From the NCBI GenBank assembly GCA_002347265.1, contig DDYB01000007.1:487-64486 (forward strand): a stretch of 64,000 bases of DNA. The letters are read 5' to 3'. The DNA is from Desulfobacteraceae bacterium UBA2245. GTDB taxonomy: Bacteria > Desulfobacterota > Desulfobacteria > Desulfobacterales > UBA2245. Positions 36,335 to 45,967 of the stretch are shown here, in pieces. Positions within the stretch are counted from its first letter, which is position 1. Every line of letters begins with the position of its first letter. A model generated the notes under the pieces. The model had not been told where the DNA came from, did not search any database, and saw only the letters and a list, made by a program, of their open reading frames with translations. Both the position numbers and the translations under genes were made by a program.

Positions 36335-36464
36335 TCGTTGTTCCCGTTTTCAGGGAAACGAGCGTCACGTTCCTGCCCCGCCACCCTCTGACACTCAGGG
36401 TGTGAGCATGACCTGACCGCCCGGTTTCCCATTCGATGGAAACAGGACGGGAAGGAGATGCTCC
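36335..36464 (+). promoter_or_regulatory. Structured leader upstream of mgtE (candidate cis-regulatory RNA)
   Basis: Three hairpins are stacked in 120 bases before the mgtE ATG: arms TCGT-TTCCC and GGGAA-ACGA (36335-36361), CACCCT and AGGGTG (about 36381-36402), and CCCG-TTTCC with GGAAA-CGGG (about 36419-36451), the last abutting the ribosome site GGGAAGGAG. I do not recognise the classical M-box consensus. The arrangement could control translation of mgtE in response to magnesium, but this is inference. Confidence 0.35.
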
Positions 36465-37823
36465 ATGAGCACTGCATTACAAGAACATTTGCCGTATTCT
36501 CCGTCTGCGGACAGAGATGATTTCACCTATATCGAAGAACTTCGCCAACTGCATCCCTCTGATATCGCGGAACGGCTTGAAAACGAACGTTTTCCCGCCC
36601 AGCGGATCGTCGAAATATTATTGCGGCTCGGCAACCGAATCGCCATCGAAACCTTCCAGCAGCTGACCATGGGAACTCAGCGTTCCTGTCTGGAAACGGC
36701 CAATACCAAAATCATGCTTCAGTTCATCGAAAACATGGAGCCTGATGACCGGGTGGATCTTCTGAAAAAGATCGACGAGGACATCTGGGAGGCCATGATG
36801 CCGCTGATCGCCCAGGCGGAGAGAAACCGGATCTGCCGGCTCTGGAAATACAAGGAAGGCACCGCCGGATCGGTCATGACCACCGAATACGCCTATCTCC
36901 CCGGTGACATCACGGTCCGGACCGCCCTGGAGCGCCTTCGCCTTCAGGCGCCGAACAAGGAGACCATCTACTACGTCTATATTACCGATGCCCAGCGTCA
37001 GCTTCTCGGCATGATATCCCTGCGCGATCTGATCATGTCGCGTCCCCATGCGGTATTGTCCGAAATCATGCAGACCAGCCTGATCAGCGTGCCTCACGAT
37101 ATGGATGTGGAAACCGTGGCCCGGAATATTTCAAAATACGATTTTCTGGCGCTTCCCGTGGTGGATCCTGAGAACCGGCTTCTGGGAATCATCACGGTCG
37201 ATGACGTGATCGACATCATTCGTGCGGAAAACACCGAAGACTTTCAACTGATTTCCGCCGTAGTGCCCTTTGAAGAACAGTATTTCAAGCGGCCTCTGGG
37301 GAAACTGTTCTGGAACCGCTTTCTGTGGCTGGCCATCCTGCTCTTTACCTCGATTCTTTCCGTGTCCGTCATGGAATGGCATGCAGATGCGCTCCATCAA
37401 ATGTTTGCCCTGGCATTTTTTATCCCCATGGTCACCGGCACCTGCGGGAATGCCGGCACCCAGTCGGCCACCATGGTCGTACGCGGGCTGGCTCTGGGTG
37501 AGATCGTTCCAAAAGACTTTCTCAGAGTCTTCTACCGCGAGCTTCTCATGGGGCTGGCCCTGGGTTGCGCCTTGGGAATCATGGCCTATTTCCGGGTCGT
37601 GCTTCAGGATCACAACCTGATGCTCGGTTGCATTGTGGCCTCTGCGCTGCTGGCAACGCTGCTGACAGCCAATCTGACCGGAGCGCTGATTCCGCTGGTT
37701 CTGAAAAAAATCGGGCTGGATCCGGCCCTTACCGCCGGACCGTTTATTGCGACGGTCATCGATGCGGTGGGGATCACCATCTATTTTCAGATCGCTCTTT
37801 TCTTAATGGAATTTTTTCATTGA
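36465..37823 (+). CDS. mgtE: Magnesium transporter MgtE
   Basis: MgtE is a magnesium-gated Mg2+ channel of the inner membrane. The N domain (about residues 20-130; LHPSDIAERLENE) precedes a CBS pair (about 135-255; GSVMTTEYAYLPGDITV, LLGMISLRDLIMS, LLGIITVDDVIDII). The pore domain has five helices with the conserved TGTCGNAGTQSATMVVRGLA. The 452-residue length is canonical. The start ATG has GGGAAGGAG upstream and follows a foldable leader. Confidence 0.96.
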   Translation: MSTALQEHLPYSPSADRDDFTYIEELRQLHPSDIAERLENERFPAQRIVEILLRLGNRIAIETFQQLTMGTQRSCLETANTKIMLQFIENMEPDDRVDLLKKIDEDIWEAMMPLIAQAERNRICRLWKYKEGTAGSVMTTEYAYLPGDITVRTALERLRLQAPNKETIYYVYITDAQRQLLGMISLRDLIMSRPHAVLSEIMQTSLISVPHDMDVETVARNISKYDFLALPVVDPENRLLGIITVDDVIDIIRAENTEDFQLISAVVPFEEQYFKRPLGKLFWNRFLWLAILLFTSILSVSVMEWHADALHQMFALAFFIPMVTGTCGNAGTQSATMVVRGLALGEIVPKDFLRVFYRELLMGLALGCALGIMAYFRVVLQDHNLMLGCIVASALLATLLTANLTGALIPLVLKKIGLDPALTAGPFIATVIDAVGITIYFQIALFLMEFFH

Positions 37824-37882
37824 TCACGAGCCTGTCGTAAGACGCTGAATTCCGCGACGCTTTCCGGCAAACCAAAGCCGCC

Positions 37883-37933
37883 ATGAACACAGAAAGCCCG
37901 GCCGTAAAACGCGGCCGGGCTTTCTGTGTTCAT
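37883..37933. terminator. Bidirectional terminator between mgtE and the parvulin gene
   Basis: A 22-base-pair perfect inverted repeat (37883-37904 and 37912-37933, seven-base loop) lies between convergent genes. The GC-rich core GCCCGGCCG is flanked by A/T-rich arms giving TTTC on either strand. Confidence 0.88.
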
Positions 37934-37958
37934 ATTCAGATCGTTTCAGGGGAACGGA

Positions 37959-38939
37959 TTACAGCATTTTTTTGATACTTGCGGTTCCCTTGAGTTGCGT
38001 CACCTGCTCTTCGATCTTTTGATTGACCTCGCGTTTCTTGAGATAGGATGCGATCTTCTCCCCGGCCTCCTCAAAGGGGATGTTTCTTTCGGGGTTCCTG
38101 CCTTCCAGCCGGATCAGATGAAATCCAAACCGCGTCTTGACGATGTTGCTGATTTCTCCGGGTTTCAGGCCGAAGGCCGCATCCTCGAAAGCCTTGTCCA
38201 TCTGCCCGCGTCTGAAATAACCCAGATCTCCCCCTTTGGCAGCGCTGGGACATTTGGAGAATTTTGCGGCAAGCTCCGAAAAATCCTTGCCTGCCTGAAG
38301 CTCTTTCTGAATGGTTTCAATTTCCGTTTTCGCTTTTGACTCCACTGTTTCCCCCCCGTCCTGATCAAATGCAATCAGTATATGGCGGGCCCTGACCTCT
38401 TCGGGAGCCTTGAATGCCGATGGGTTGGCGTCAAAAAAAGACCGTTTTGCTTCATCGGATATGACCACGGCGGCGGTGATCCGCTTTTCAATGAATTCCT
38501 CGCTGAAAAGCCCCTTTTGAAATTGCATCCGCAGCGTTTCCGAAGAAATTCCCAGGTCCTTGAGCATCTGATGATACGCGGCCTCGCTGGGGAAATTTTT
38601 CTTAAAATTCTCCACCGCCGCATCGACGGCATCCTCACTGATCATGATCCCGGCTTTCCGGCTCTCCTGATAAATCAGCTCGGCGTTGATCATGTGATCG
38701 AGAACCTGGCCCTGAAGATGGGTCATCATGGATTCATCGATTTTTTGTCCGGACCTTTCGATATTGCCGCGGACCATTTTCATTTCGATATCGAAATCCT
38801 GACGGGAGATGGCAACGCCGTTGACTTCGGCTACGGCTCCGTCCGGCATGATATCTGCGGCCCACAGGCCAGAACTCGAAGTGAATAAGATCAAACCGGA
38901 GAGGATTATCGACAAAGAAAGCCTGTTTAAAAGCCGCAT
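37959..38939 (-). CDS. Parvulin-type peptidyl-prolyl isomerase (SurA/PpiC-like)
   Basis: A signal peptide (residues 1-27) exports the chaperone to the periplasm. A SurA-type N-terminal helical region (about 30-175) precedes a rotamase domain (about 180-285): VRARHILIAFDQDGG, FSKCPSAAKGGDLGYFRRG and GFHLIRLEGR. It should assist folding of outer-membrane or secreted proteins. It is terminated by the shared hairpin with mgtE. Confidence 0.93.
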   Translation of the reverse strand: MRLLNRLSLSIILSGLILFTSSSGLWAADIMPDGAVAEVNGVAISRQDFDIEMKMVRGNIERSGQKIDESMMTHLQGQVLDHMINAELIYQESRKAGIMISEDAVDAAVENFKKNFPSEAAYHQMLKDLGISSETLRMQFQKGLFSEEFIEKRITAAVVISDEAKRSFFDANPSAFKAPEEVRARHILIAFDQDGGETVESKAKTEIETIQKELQAGKDFSELAAKFSKCPSAAKGGDLGYFRRGQMDKAFEDAAFGLKPGEISNIVKTRFGFHLIRLEGRNPERNIPFEEAGEKIASYLKKREVNQKIEEQVTQLKGTASIKKML

Positions 38940-38995
38940 TCAGCTGCCCCCTTGAAAAATTGAATAAAAATGGCGAAATACCCCGTAAGGGCCAT

Positions 38996-39781
<786 letters not shown>

Positions 39782-39795
39782 AAATTGTCAATGAA

Positions 39796-40257
39796 TTATT
39801 CGGAGTCAAATTCCTGAAAGAGTTCCTCAAGAATCTGCGCTGCATCCGAGACGAACCCGGGACATCTCGTATCGGCGATTCCATTCTTTTTGAGATATTC
39901 AAGGCCTTCATCCGTGCTGATGTCGCAGTCCAGCAGCTCTTTGCACGATATCGATTGGTTTCGATCCTTGAACCGCTTAATGAATTCCTTCGTCAGGCGG
40001 AGGGTTTTCTGTTTCGACGCATGATCATCGGCGCGCTGGCGGCCATGCTTTAATCCGATGACCATGAATGCGCCCGTGACGGCTCCGCAAGTCAGGGCCA
40101 TTCGTCCCATGCCGCCGCCGAATCCGTCGGCGATTTTCAGGGCAATGTTTTTGTCAAGTCCCAATTGCGGCCCAAATGCGGAAAAAATTGCCTGAGAACA
40201 GGAAAATCCTTGCTTAAAGCAGGCAACGGCCATGGTCGAAAAGTTCTGTTGGTCCAT
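39796..40257 (-). CDS. C_GCAxxG_C_C family redox protein
   Basis: The family motif is present: FKQGFSCSQAIFSAFG, then GGGMGRMALTCGAVTGAFM, then two further Cys (SCKELLDCD and TRCPGF). These small proteins of anaerobes are thought to be redox or metal-binding proteins; the function is unproven. The start at 40257 has GAGGAAAAGA upstream. It immediately follows cbiO (17 bases), so it may belong to the metal-uptake operon. Confidence 0.9.
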   Translation of the reverse strand: MDQQNFSTMAVACFKQGFSCSQAIFSAFGPQLGLDKNIALKIADGFGGGMGRMALTCGAVTGAFMVIGLKHGRQRADDHASKQKTLRLTKEFIKRFKDRNQSISCKELLDCDISTDEGLEYLKKNGIADTRCPGFVSDAAQILEELFQEFDSE

Positions 40258-40273
40258 TCTTTTCCTCAAGCTT

Positions 40274-41038
40274 TCAGTTTTTCGGTCGCCCGAATCCGCA
40301 GACCGGGCAGCCCTGCATCCGCAGGGGCTTTTCGAGCCGGTTCTGCTTCAAAAGCGCTTCGTCCTGCATGATCTCAAGGGTTGCGCCGTCGGCGACCATC
40401 CGGCCTTCATGGATGATCAGGGTTCGCCGGCACAGATCCATGGCGAGATCCAGGTCGTGGGTGGCGATAATCTTGGTGTGTTCGAAGGTTTTCAGAAGCT
40501 CGATCACCTGCCGGCGAGCGGTCGGGTCCATATTGGCGGTCGGCTCGTCCATCACCAGAATATCCGGCGACATGGCCAGCACCGTGGCGATGGAAACCGC
40601 GCGTTTTTCACCCTGAGAAAGCCGGTACGGAGGCCGGTCCTTGAGATGGCCGGCGCCGACAATGGCAAGCGCTTCCCGAACCCGGCTCCGAACCTCTTCT
40701 TCAGGAAGGCCCAGGTTCAAGGGACCGAAAGCCACATCATCGGTGACCGTCGGCATGAACAGCTGATCGTCGGGGTCCTGAAACACCATGCCGACGGTGC
40801 GGCGGATCATCGGGAGAGTTTTGGCGGTCACAGGAAAATCCCCGATTCTGATTTCGCCGGAAGCGGGCTTGAGCGCCCCGGTCAGATGCAGCAGAAGCGT
40901 GGACTTTCCGGCGCCGTTTGATCCCACCACCGCCACCGATTCACCGTGGGTGATTCGAAAAGAGATGCCGCGAAGCGCGCTGGTACCGTCCGGATATCGA
41001 TAAGCCAGATCCCTGACTTCGACGATATGATGGCTCAT
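40274..41038 (-). CDS. cbiO: Cobalt/nickel ECF transporter ATPase
   Basis: CbiO powers the energy-coupling factor importer. Walker A is GSNGAGKSTLLLHL, signature LSQGEKRAVSIATVL, Walker B ILVMDEPTANMD, and switch His IIATHDLDL. The protein ends with RMQGCPVCGFGRPKN, a cysteine pair not usual in CbiO. The ATG at 41038 overlaps the cbiQ stop as ATGA; the much longer frame upstream lies inside cbiQ. Confidence 0.94.
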   Translation of the reverse strand: MSHHIVEVRDLAYRYPDGTSALRGISFRITHGESVAVVGSNGAGKSTLLLHLTGALKPASGEIRIGDFPVTAKTLPMIRRTVGMVFQDPDDQLFMPTVTDDVAFGPLNLGLPEEEVRSRVREALAIVGAGHLKDRPPYRLSQGEKRAVSIATVLAMSPDILVMDEPTANMDPTARRQVIELLKTFEHTKIIATHDLDLAMDLCRRTLIIHEGRMVADGATLEIMQDEALLKQNRLEKPLRMQGCPVCGFGRPKN

Positions 41039-41847
41039 GAGATCAGCCCCTTTACAAGATTTCCCAGCATCATGGAACCGTTGACCATTCTGAAAAAAAG
41101 AAAAAATACAGTCCATCCGGCCATGAACGCCACGTCGGCCGGACGGATTCTCATCCGATGCGCCACCTGAATCTGACCGGCAAAACCCCGGCATCTCATG
41201 GCCGTGTGAATCCGCTGGGCCCGGTCCAAGGCCCGCAGTATCAGATGCCCCAGCAGAGAGGCGGCCGTACTGATGCCCGGCCCCCGGTTTGTGCAGGATC
41301 TCATCCACCGGGCCCGGGCCATGCGGGATGCTTCCTGAACCAGTACAAACAGGTAACGGTGCAGAAACAAAAGCTGGGCGACAAAGATGCGCGGAGCGCC
41401 GAATGCGGCCAGGGACGAGCATACGGTATTGAAGCCGGTTGTTGCGATCAGAACCAGAGCGGCGCCGACGGTCAGGGCAAACCGGACGAGAATCGAGAGA
41501 AAGGAAACCCAGCCGCCCGTGATCTCCAGGGCGCCCAGATGCCCGACAACGGTATGATCCAGAAAGGGATTGAAGATTCCCAGCATCAGCGCAAAAGGGG
41601 ACGCCCAGAGAATTTTTTGGCCCAGATAGCCAACCGGAAGATCGCCCAGCCCGACCATCACCGCCGGATAGATCAAAAAGGGAATCAGTGCGGACAGGGC
41701 ATAGGGGTCAAATGAAACGACCGTCAGAATAAACGCCAGCGTGGTGAACAGCTTGGCCCGGGGATCCAGCCTCTGGGCCGGCGCATCCCGGCGGGCAAGC
41801 GCATCCATCGCGCCGATATCAAAATTTTTCACATCAGGCCTTGCCAT
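41035..41847 (-). CDS. cbiQ: ECF transporter T component CbiQ
   Basis: CbiQ is the transmembrane scaffold of the cobalt/nickel importer. About five hydrophobic segments are seen, for example LFTTLAFILTVVSFDPYAL and FVAQLLFLHRYLFVLVQEA. The coupling-helix motifs with Ala-Arg-Gly pattern appear as EASRMARARWMRS and HTAMRCRGFAGQ. It overlaps cbiM by 14 bases at its start and cbiO by four at its end, so the three are tightly co-translated. Confidence 0.93.
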   Translation of the reverse strand: MARPDVKNFDIGAMDALARRDAPAQRLDPRAKLFTTLAFILTVVSFDPYALSALIPFLIYPAVMVGLGDLPVGYLGQKILWASPFALMLGIFNPFLDHTVVGHLGALEITGGWVSFLSILVRFALTVGAALVLIATTGFNTVCSSLAAFGAPRIFVAQLLFLHRYLFVLVQEASRMARARWMRSCTNRGPGISTAASLLGHLILRALDRAQRIHTAMRCRGFAGQIQVAHRMRIRPADVAFMAGWTVFFLFFRMVNGSMMLGNLVKGLIS

Positions 41848-42871
41848 CCGGCGCGGACCTGTTCCGGTTCAGCGCTTTGACGACCATTGCGATCAGAAAA
41901 CAAAGCGCCAGAACCAGCAGGGCGCCGAAAAGACCGGATACCGTAGCGCCCGAATCAACGGCAGGCCATGCGGGGGCCGTCTCCGCCTCCCTGGTTCCGG
42001 ATGGGAAGGAATAGTCGGGCAGGACCGTGGTATGGTTCTGAATATCGGAAAAAACACGGTGAATCGCGGTTTCAGAATCCGGAAGGGTTTCGGCGCCGGT
42101 CACTTTTTCGACCGCCCATTCCAGGCCGTCGGGATGTGAGGATGCAAACCATGCCAGAAAGCCTCCGGTCAGCGCCGTTGCAGCCAGAAAGCCGGCCGCC
42201 GCCTTTTTCAGAGAACCCGCTGACGCCGGCATAAGGGTTTCTCCGATCATCCGGGGCCGGGCCTTCCAGACAAACCCGATGATTCCGGACGTCATCAGCC
42301 CTTCCACCACGCCGATGGCCAGATGAACGGGCAGCATCAGCAGAACAAAGCTTCGAAAGGGAAGCTGGGAAATACCGGAAAAAACCGTTTCCAGAACCAC
42401 CGCCAGCGCGCCGAGCTGAAGCGCCGTGACGGCGGACAGCATCGATCCGGCGAGAATGGTTCTCGGGTTCGGATGCCGGACAGTGAATTGATAAATAAGC
42501 GGATAACCGATAAAGCAGGGAAAAAAACCCAGATTAAAAATATTGCACCCCAGGGCGAGCAGACCGCCGTCGCCGAAAAACAGGGCCTGAACGGTCAGTA
42601 TGGCGGCCATGGCGAGAAAAGCCGCATGCGGTCCCAGAAGCGCCGCCAGGATCATGCCGCCGCCGATGTGCCCGCTGGAGCCGGTTCCGGGAATGGCAAA
42701 ATTGATCATCTGGGCGGCAAACACAAAAGCGCCCAGCACGCCCATCATCGGAATCTTTTCATCGTTCAGGTCGTCCTGAAGCTTTTTGGAGCAATACCCC
42801 ATCAGGCCTGCAGACACCCCCCACATGGTCAGGCCCACGGAAGGCGATATCAAAGCGTCGGCCATATGCAT
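41834..42871 (-). CDS. cbiM: Cobalt/nickel ECF substrate-binding CbiM fused to PDGLE domain
   Basis: CbiM binds the metal in the membrane. The extreme N-terminus MHMADALISP carries the conserved His used as ligand, and AIPGTGSSGHIGGGMILAALLGPH is the family signature. Residues 225-345 form a C-terminal PDGLE module (SSHPDGLEWAVEKVTG plus a final helix) that replaces the separate CbiN/NikL subunit. The operon cbiM-cbiQ-cbiO is followed by the C_GCAxxG_C_C gene. I cannot decide between cobalt and nickel, and no cobalamin riboswitch is evident upstream. Confidence 0.93.
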   Translation of the reverse strand: MHMADALISPSVGLTMWGVSAGLMGYCSKKLQDDLNDEKIPMMGVLGAFVFAAQMINFAIPGTGSSGHIGGGMILAALLGPHAAFLAMAAILTVQALFFGDGGLLALGCNIFNLGFFPCFIGYPLIYQFTVRHPNPRTILAGSMLSAVTALQLGALAVVLETVFSGISQLPFRSFVLLMLPVHLAIGVVEGLMTSGIIGFVWKARPRMIGETLMPASAGSLKKAAAGFLAATALTGGFLAWFASSHPDGLEWAVEKVTGAETLPDSETAIHRVFSDIQNHTTVLPDYSFPSGTREAETAPAWPAVDSGATVSGLFGALLVLALCFLIAMVVKALNRNRSAPDGKA

Positions 42872-43109
42872 GATTTTTCCCTTTCATCAGCGGGCGTAAA
42901 TGATCCGTATGGGGCATCGATGTTCCGCGACGTTTCAAACCCGAATTTTTCCGATTTCTTCAGCCATTTATTGGCACACTTCATGGTAAGTTTCAAGAAG
43001 CTGCCGGAATTATAACCCAAGCCCCATGGCTTCAAACGAAAAAACAGGTGAAATAAAAGTAAAGTTGAGCGGTTGCGGGCGCACTGTTTTTTGAATCCGA
43101 TCGTCTGTT

Positions 43110-43145
43110 TTTACTTGCAATAGCAACTTAAATGCAGATATAAGG
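43110..43145 (+). promoter_or_regulatory. Possible promoter of the FadL-type gene
   Basis: TTGCAA near 43116 and GATATA near 43138 are spaced 16 bases apart, resembling a sigma-70 promoter about 40 bases upstream of the start codon. Visual assignment only. Confidence 0.3.
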
Positions 43146-43177
43146 CGGAAATATTACTTTAATCCCGGGAGGATGAT

Positions 43178-44509
43178 ATGAAGCGAGGCTTGACTTTTCT
43201 TGGAATTGTTGCAGCTATTTTATTCTCTTTTCAAACGGCTTTTGGAGCGGGGTTCGCCCTGATCGAACAGAGCGTCAGCGGCCTGGGGAACGCCTTTGCA
43301 GGAGGCGCCGCAGCGGCTGAAGACGCCTCAACGGTATATTTCAACCCGGCCGGAATGACCCGGCTTCAGGGACAGCAGCTGATGTTTGTTGGGCACTATA
43401 TCAGCGCCCAGGCTGAGTTCAAGAACGAAGGATCCATGCATGTCCTTGGAATGCCCCTGACGGGAGGAGACTCCGGCAACGCTCCGGATGCGAACGTGGT
43501 GCCGAATTTTTATTACGTCGCAAACCTGGATAACGGGCTGGCGCTCGGTCTGGGCATCAACGCCCCCTTCGGGTTCACCACCGACTACGATGCCACCTGG
43601 GTCGGCCGGTATCATGCCCTCAAATCGTCGGTGATCTCGGTCAACATCAACCCATCCGTGGCCTACCGGTTCAGCCCTCGTTTCAGCCTCGGAGGGGGTC
43701 TCAACATTCAGTACCTGGAGGCCGAACTGTCGAACGCCGTTGATTTCGGAACGATTGATTACCTAGGATCGTTCGGGCTTGGACTGACTCCCCAGCAGGA
43801 CGATGGGAAGGCGAATCTGACCGGCGACAACTGGGCCTACGGATTCAACCTGGGCGCCCTTCTTGAAATTAGCGAAAATACCCGGCTGGGCGTTGCCTAC
43901 CGCTCCAAGATTGAGCATGATATCGATGGAAAAGTGGATTATGACGTGCCATTCGCAGTAGCATATGCCCAGGCAATGGGGTTGAACATGTTTTCGGACG
44001 GCCCCGCCTCCGCCAGCATCGATCTGCCCGATACCTTTTCCATCAGCTTTTATCACCGGTTCTCGGAAAAATGGGCGGTCATGGCCGACGCCACCTGGAC
44101 GAAGTGGAGCCTCTTTGACGAACTGGAAGCCACCTTCGACGACAACACGCCGGACAGCGTCACCACCGAGAACTGGGATGACACGTGGCGTTACGCCCTG
44201 GGTCTGACCTACTATGCCAACGAAAACTGGACCTTTCGAACCGGCACGGCATTTGATGAAACCCCGGTTCCGGACGCTCAGCACCGCACGCCCCGCATTC
44301 CCTGCGGAGACCGCATCTGGGCGGCTTTCGGCATGGGGTACAAGATTTCCCAGAACTTCGGAATCGATATCGGATACGCGCACCTTTTCGTCGATGACCC
44401 GGAAATCGACAAGGCAGCCACCGGTGAAGATGTCCTTCGCGGCGCGCTGAAGGGAACCTACGACGCATCCGTGGACATCCTCAGCGTTCAGCTGAATATT
44501 GCTTTCTGA
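43178..44509 (+). CDS. Outer membrane FadL/TodX-family transport protein
   Basis: After a signal peptide (residues 1-23) the mature N-terminus GFALIEQSVSGLGNAFAG is the hatch signature of FadL-type porins, which import hydrophobic compounds such as long-chain fatty acids. Many amphipathic beta strands and a C-terminal SVQLNIAF ending with Phe fit an outer-membrane barrel of 443 residues. The ribosome site GGGAGG is five bases before ATG. An acyl-CoA dehydrogenase pathway using EtfB would fit fatty-acid use, but the genes are far apart. Confidence 0.94.
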   Translation: MKRGLTFLGIVAAILFSFQTAFGAGFALIEQSVSGLGNAFAGGAAAAEDASTVYFNPAGMTRLQGQQLMFVGHYISAQAEFKNEGSMHVLGMPLTGGDSGNAPDANVVPNFYYVANLDNGLALGLGINAPFGFTTDYDATWVGRYHALKSSVISVNINPSVAYRFSPRFSLGGGLNIQYLEAELSNAVDFGTIDYLGSFGLGLTPQQDDGKANLTGDNWAYGFNLGALLEISENTRLGVAYRSKIEHDIDGKVDYDVPFAVAYAQAMGLNMFSDGPASASIDLPDTFSISFYHRFSEKWAVMADATWTKWSLFDELEATFDDNTPDSVTTENWDDTWRYALGLTYYANENWTFRTGTAFDETPVPDAQHRTPRIPCGDRIWAAFGMGYKISQNFGIDIGYAHLFVDDPEIDKAATGEDVLRGALKGTYDASVDILSVQLNIAF

Positions 44510-44514
44510 AAAGC

Positions 44515-44544
44515 TCCGGCGGCAATCAGCGAATTGCCGCCGGA
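44515..44544. terminator. Terminator-like hairpin between the FadL gene and proC
   Basis: A perfect 12-base-pair stem (TCCGGCGGCAAT with ATTGCCGCCGGA, loop CAGCGA) lies between convergent genes. There is no U tract, but the position suggests a bidirectional terminator. Confidence 0.6.
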
Positions 44545-44551
44545 ACCCGCA

Positions 44552-45382
44552 TTATCTGGAAATGTTTCCCAACTCCCTGGATCGCCGGGTCGCGGCTTCG
44601 ACCGCGTTGATCAGCGCGGCCCGCACCCCGGCGGTTTCAAGCTGGTGCAGGCCGGCGATGGTGGTTCCGGCCGGAGAGGTGACCTGGTCCCTGAGCTGGG
44701 CGGGATGCAGGGGCAGATCCAGACACATTCTGGCCGCGCCCAGCAGGGTCTGAGCCGCCAGGATCTGCGCGGTCTGCCGGGAAAGGCCCATCCTGACCCC
44801 GCCGTCGGCCAGAGCCTCGATGATCAGAAACGCATAGGCCGGCCCTGATCCGGAAAGCCCGGTCACCGCGTCCATGGCGCTTTCATCGACGACCAGGGTG
44901 CGTCCCACGGTCTGAAAAACCTCCTGGGCGCATTGAACGTCATCGGGCAGAGATGCTGCGTCCGGCGCCAGGCAGATCATGCCCTCGCCAACGGTCAGCG
45001 GGGTATTGGGCATGGTTCGAATGATGCGGCATGATGGCGCCACGCGGTCTTTGATGGCGGAAATTGTCAGGCCCGCCACGATGGAGATCAGGGGCTTTGA
45101 TTCCAGTTCCGGGCCGATTTCGGCCAGTACGGCGGGCGCTACCTGCGGTTTGACGGCCAGAAGCACCCAGTCGGCCCTCCGGACCATGTCCCGGCTTTGC
45201 GTGCAAACGTCGATCCGGTAAGTATCCTGAATATAGCGGCGGCGGCTCTCGATCACATCCGATGCCTCCATCTGACCCGGCTGCATCACGCCGGCCGCCA
45301 GAAGACCCCTGATAATCGCCTCGGCCATGTTTCCGGCGCCGACAAAGGCCATGCGCCTGGATTTGAAATGTTCGATCTGCAT
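44552..45382 (-). CDS. proC: Pyrroline-5-carboxylate reductase
   Basis: ProC reduces pyrroline-5-carboxylate to proline with NAD(P)H. The Rossmann motif is VGAGNMAEAIIRGLL, LLAVKPQ follows, and the C-terminal domain has TGLSGSGPAYAFLIIEALADGG and TSPAGTTIAGL. The 276-residue length is normal. The start at 45382 has AAGGAG at good spacing. It begins 13 bases after the stop of the selenocysteine-type ArsC-family gene, so the two are likely co-transcribed. Confidence 0.96.
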   Translation of the reverse strand: MQIEHFKSRRMAFVGAGNMAEAIIRGLLAAGVMQPGQMEASDVIESRRRYIQDTYRIDVCTQSRDMVRRADWVLLAVKPQVAPAVLAEIGPELESKPLISIVAGLTISAIKDRVAPSCRIIRTMPNTPLTVGEGMICLAPDAASLPDDVQCAQEVFQTVGRTLVVDESAMDAVTGLSGSGPAYAFLIIEALADGGVRMGLSRQTAQILAAQTLLGAARMCLDLPLHPAQLRDQVTSPAGTTIAGLHQLETAGVRAALINAVEAATRRSRELGNISR

Positions 45383-45395
45383 GCCACGCTCCTTG

Positions 45396-45734
45396 TCAAA
45401 GCAGAAGTTGAGAGTAAACGCCTTCATGAAAGCCCACGACCAGCCGGTCTCCGATTCGAAGCGTGGGAACCCGCAGATTCCCGGTAGGCCCGATGATTGC
45501 CGCCAGCATTTCGGCCGGATCATCCTTTCCCGGATCAAAAATCCGTTTCTTATTCCCTTTGATGGCCCAGACCTCGCCGGCGCCGGAAACCAGGCTCATC
45601 GCGGCCTCCGGCCCGATTTTTTCCTTTCGGGCATCCCGTCGCGTTTCAATACCGATTCCATTGGACTCCAGAAACTCCAGAGACTTCTGGCTCGACTTTC
45701 AGCCCTTGCGGAGATACGCCCAGGATACTTTCAT
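45396..45734 (-). CDS. ArsC-family selenoprotein (in-frame UGA read as selenocysteine)
   Basis: From ATG 45734 (AGGAG six bases upstream) the frame reads MKVSWAYLRKG, then TGA at 45699-45701, then KSSQKSLEFLESNG and an uninterrupted frame to 45396. The remainder has DARKEKIGPEAA and GPTGNLRVPTLR-x-VGF, which fit the thioredoxin-fold ArsC/Spx-like family in which CxxC or UxxC starts the first helix. The UGA stands exactly where the redox Cys is expected (U-K-S-S). A bSECIS-like hairpin follows directly. An automatic caller would annotate only 45396-45599. Probably a cytoplasmic thiol/selenol oxidoreductase; true arsenate reductase activity is not implied. Confidence 0.85.
45677..45690 (-). promoter_or_regulatory. 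Candidate bacterial SECIS hairpin
   Basis: Starting 11 bases after the U of the UGA codon, CCAGA pairs with TCTGG around the tetraloop AGTC. The loop begins 16 bases after the UGA U and has G as its second base, in line with bacterial SECIS rules recognised by SelB. Confidence 0.65.
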
Positions 45735-45967
45735 GTCCGCTCCTGTTTCGGTTCAAAATTTAAACTCGCCGTGCTGTTAAAACCGCCCACGCTGTCATGA
45801 AGGATATGAAAATCTGAATAGCACATTTCAAGGGGATTTGAAAATTTTTCCCGCCGGTTGCGGCGCAAATGCCCTGTTGACACGACCGGAGCCTTGTCTC
45901 TATAGTCCGAGTGGACGTTTTGAGCGCAAACCGTCCGTTTTTCAATACCCTGTAACCGAGAATTGCG

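Noticed and set aside
36335..36464. Classical M-box (ykoK) riboswitch
   Set aside because: The hairpins do not carry the M-box conserved core, so I list only an unassigned structured leader.
42872..43177. Cobalamin or NiCo riboswitch before cbiM
   Set aside because: I looked for the conserved B12-box and NiCo core in the gap and found neither.
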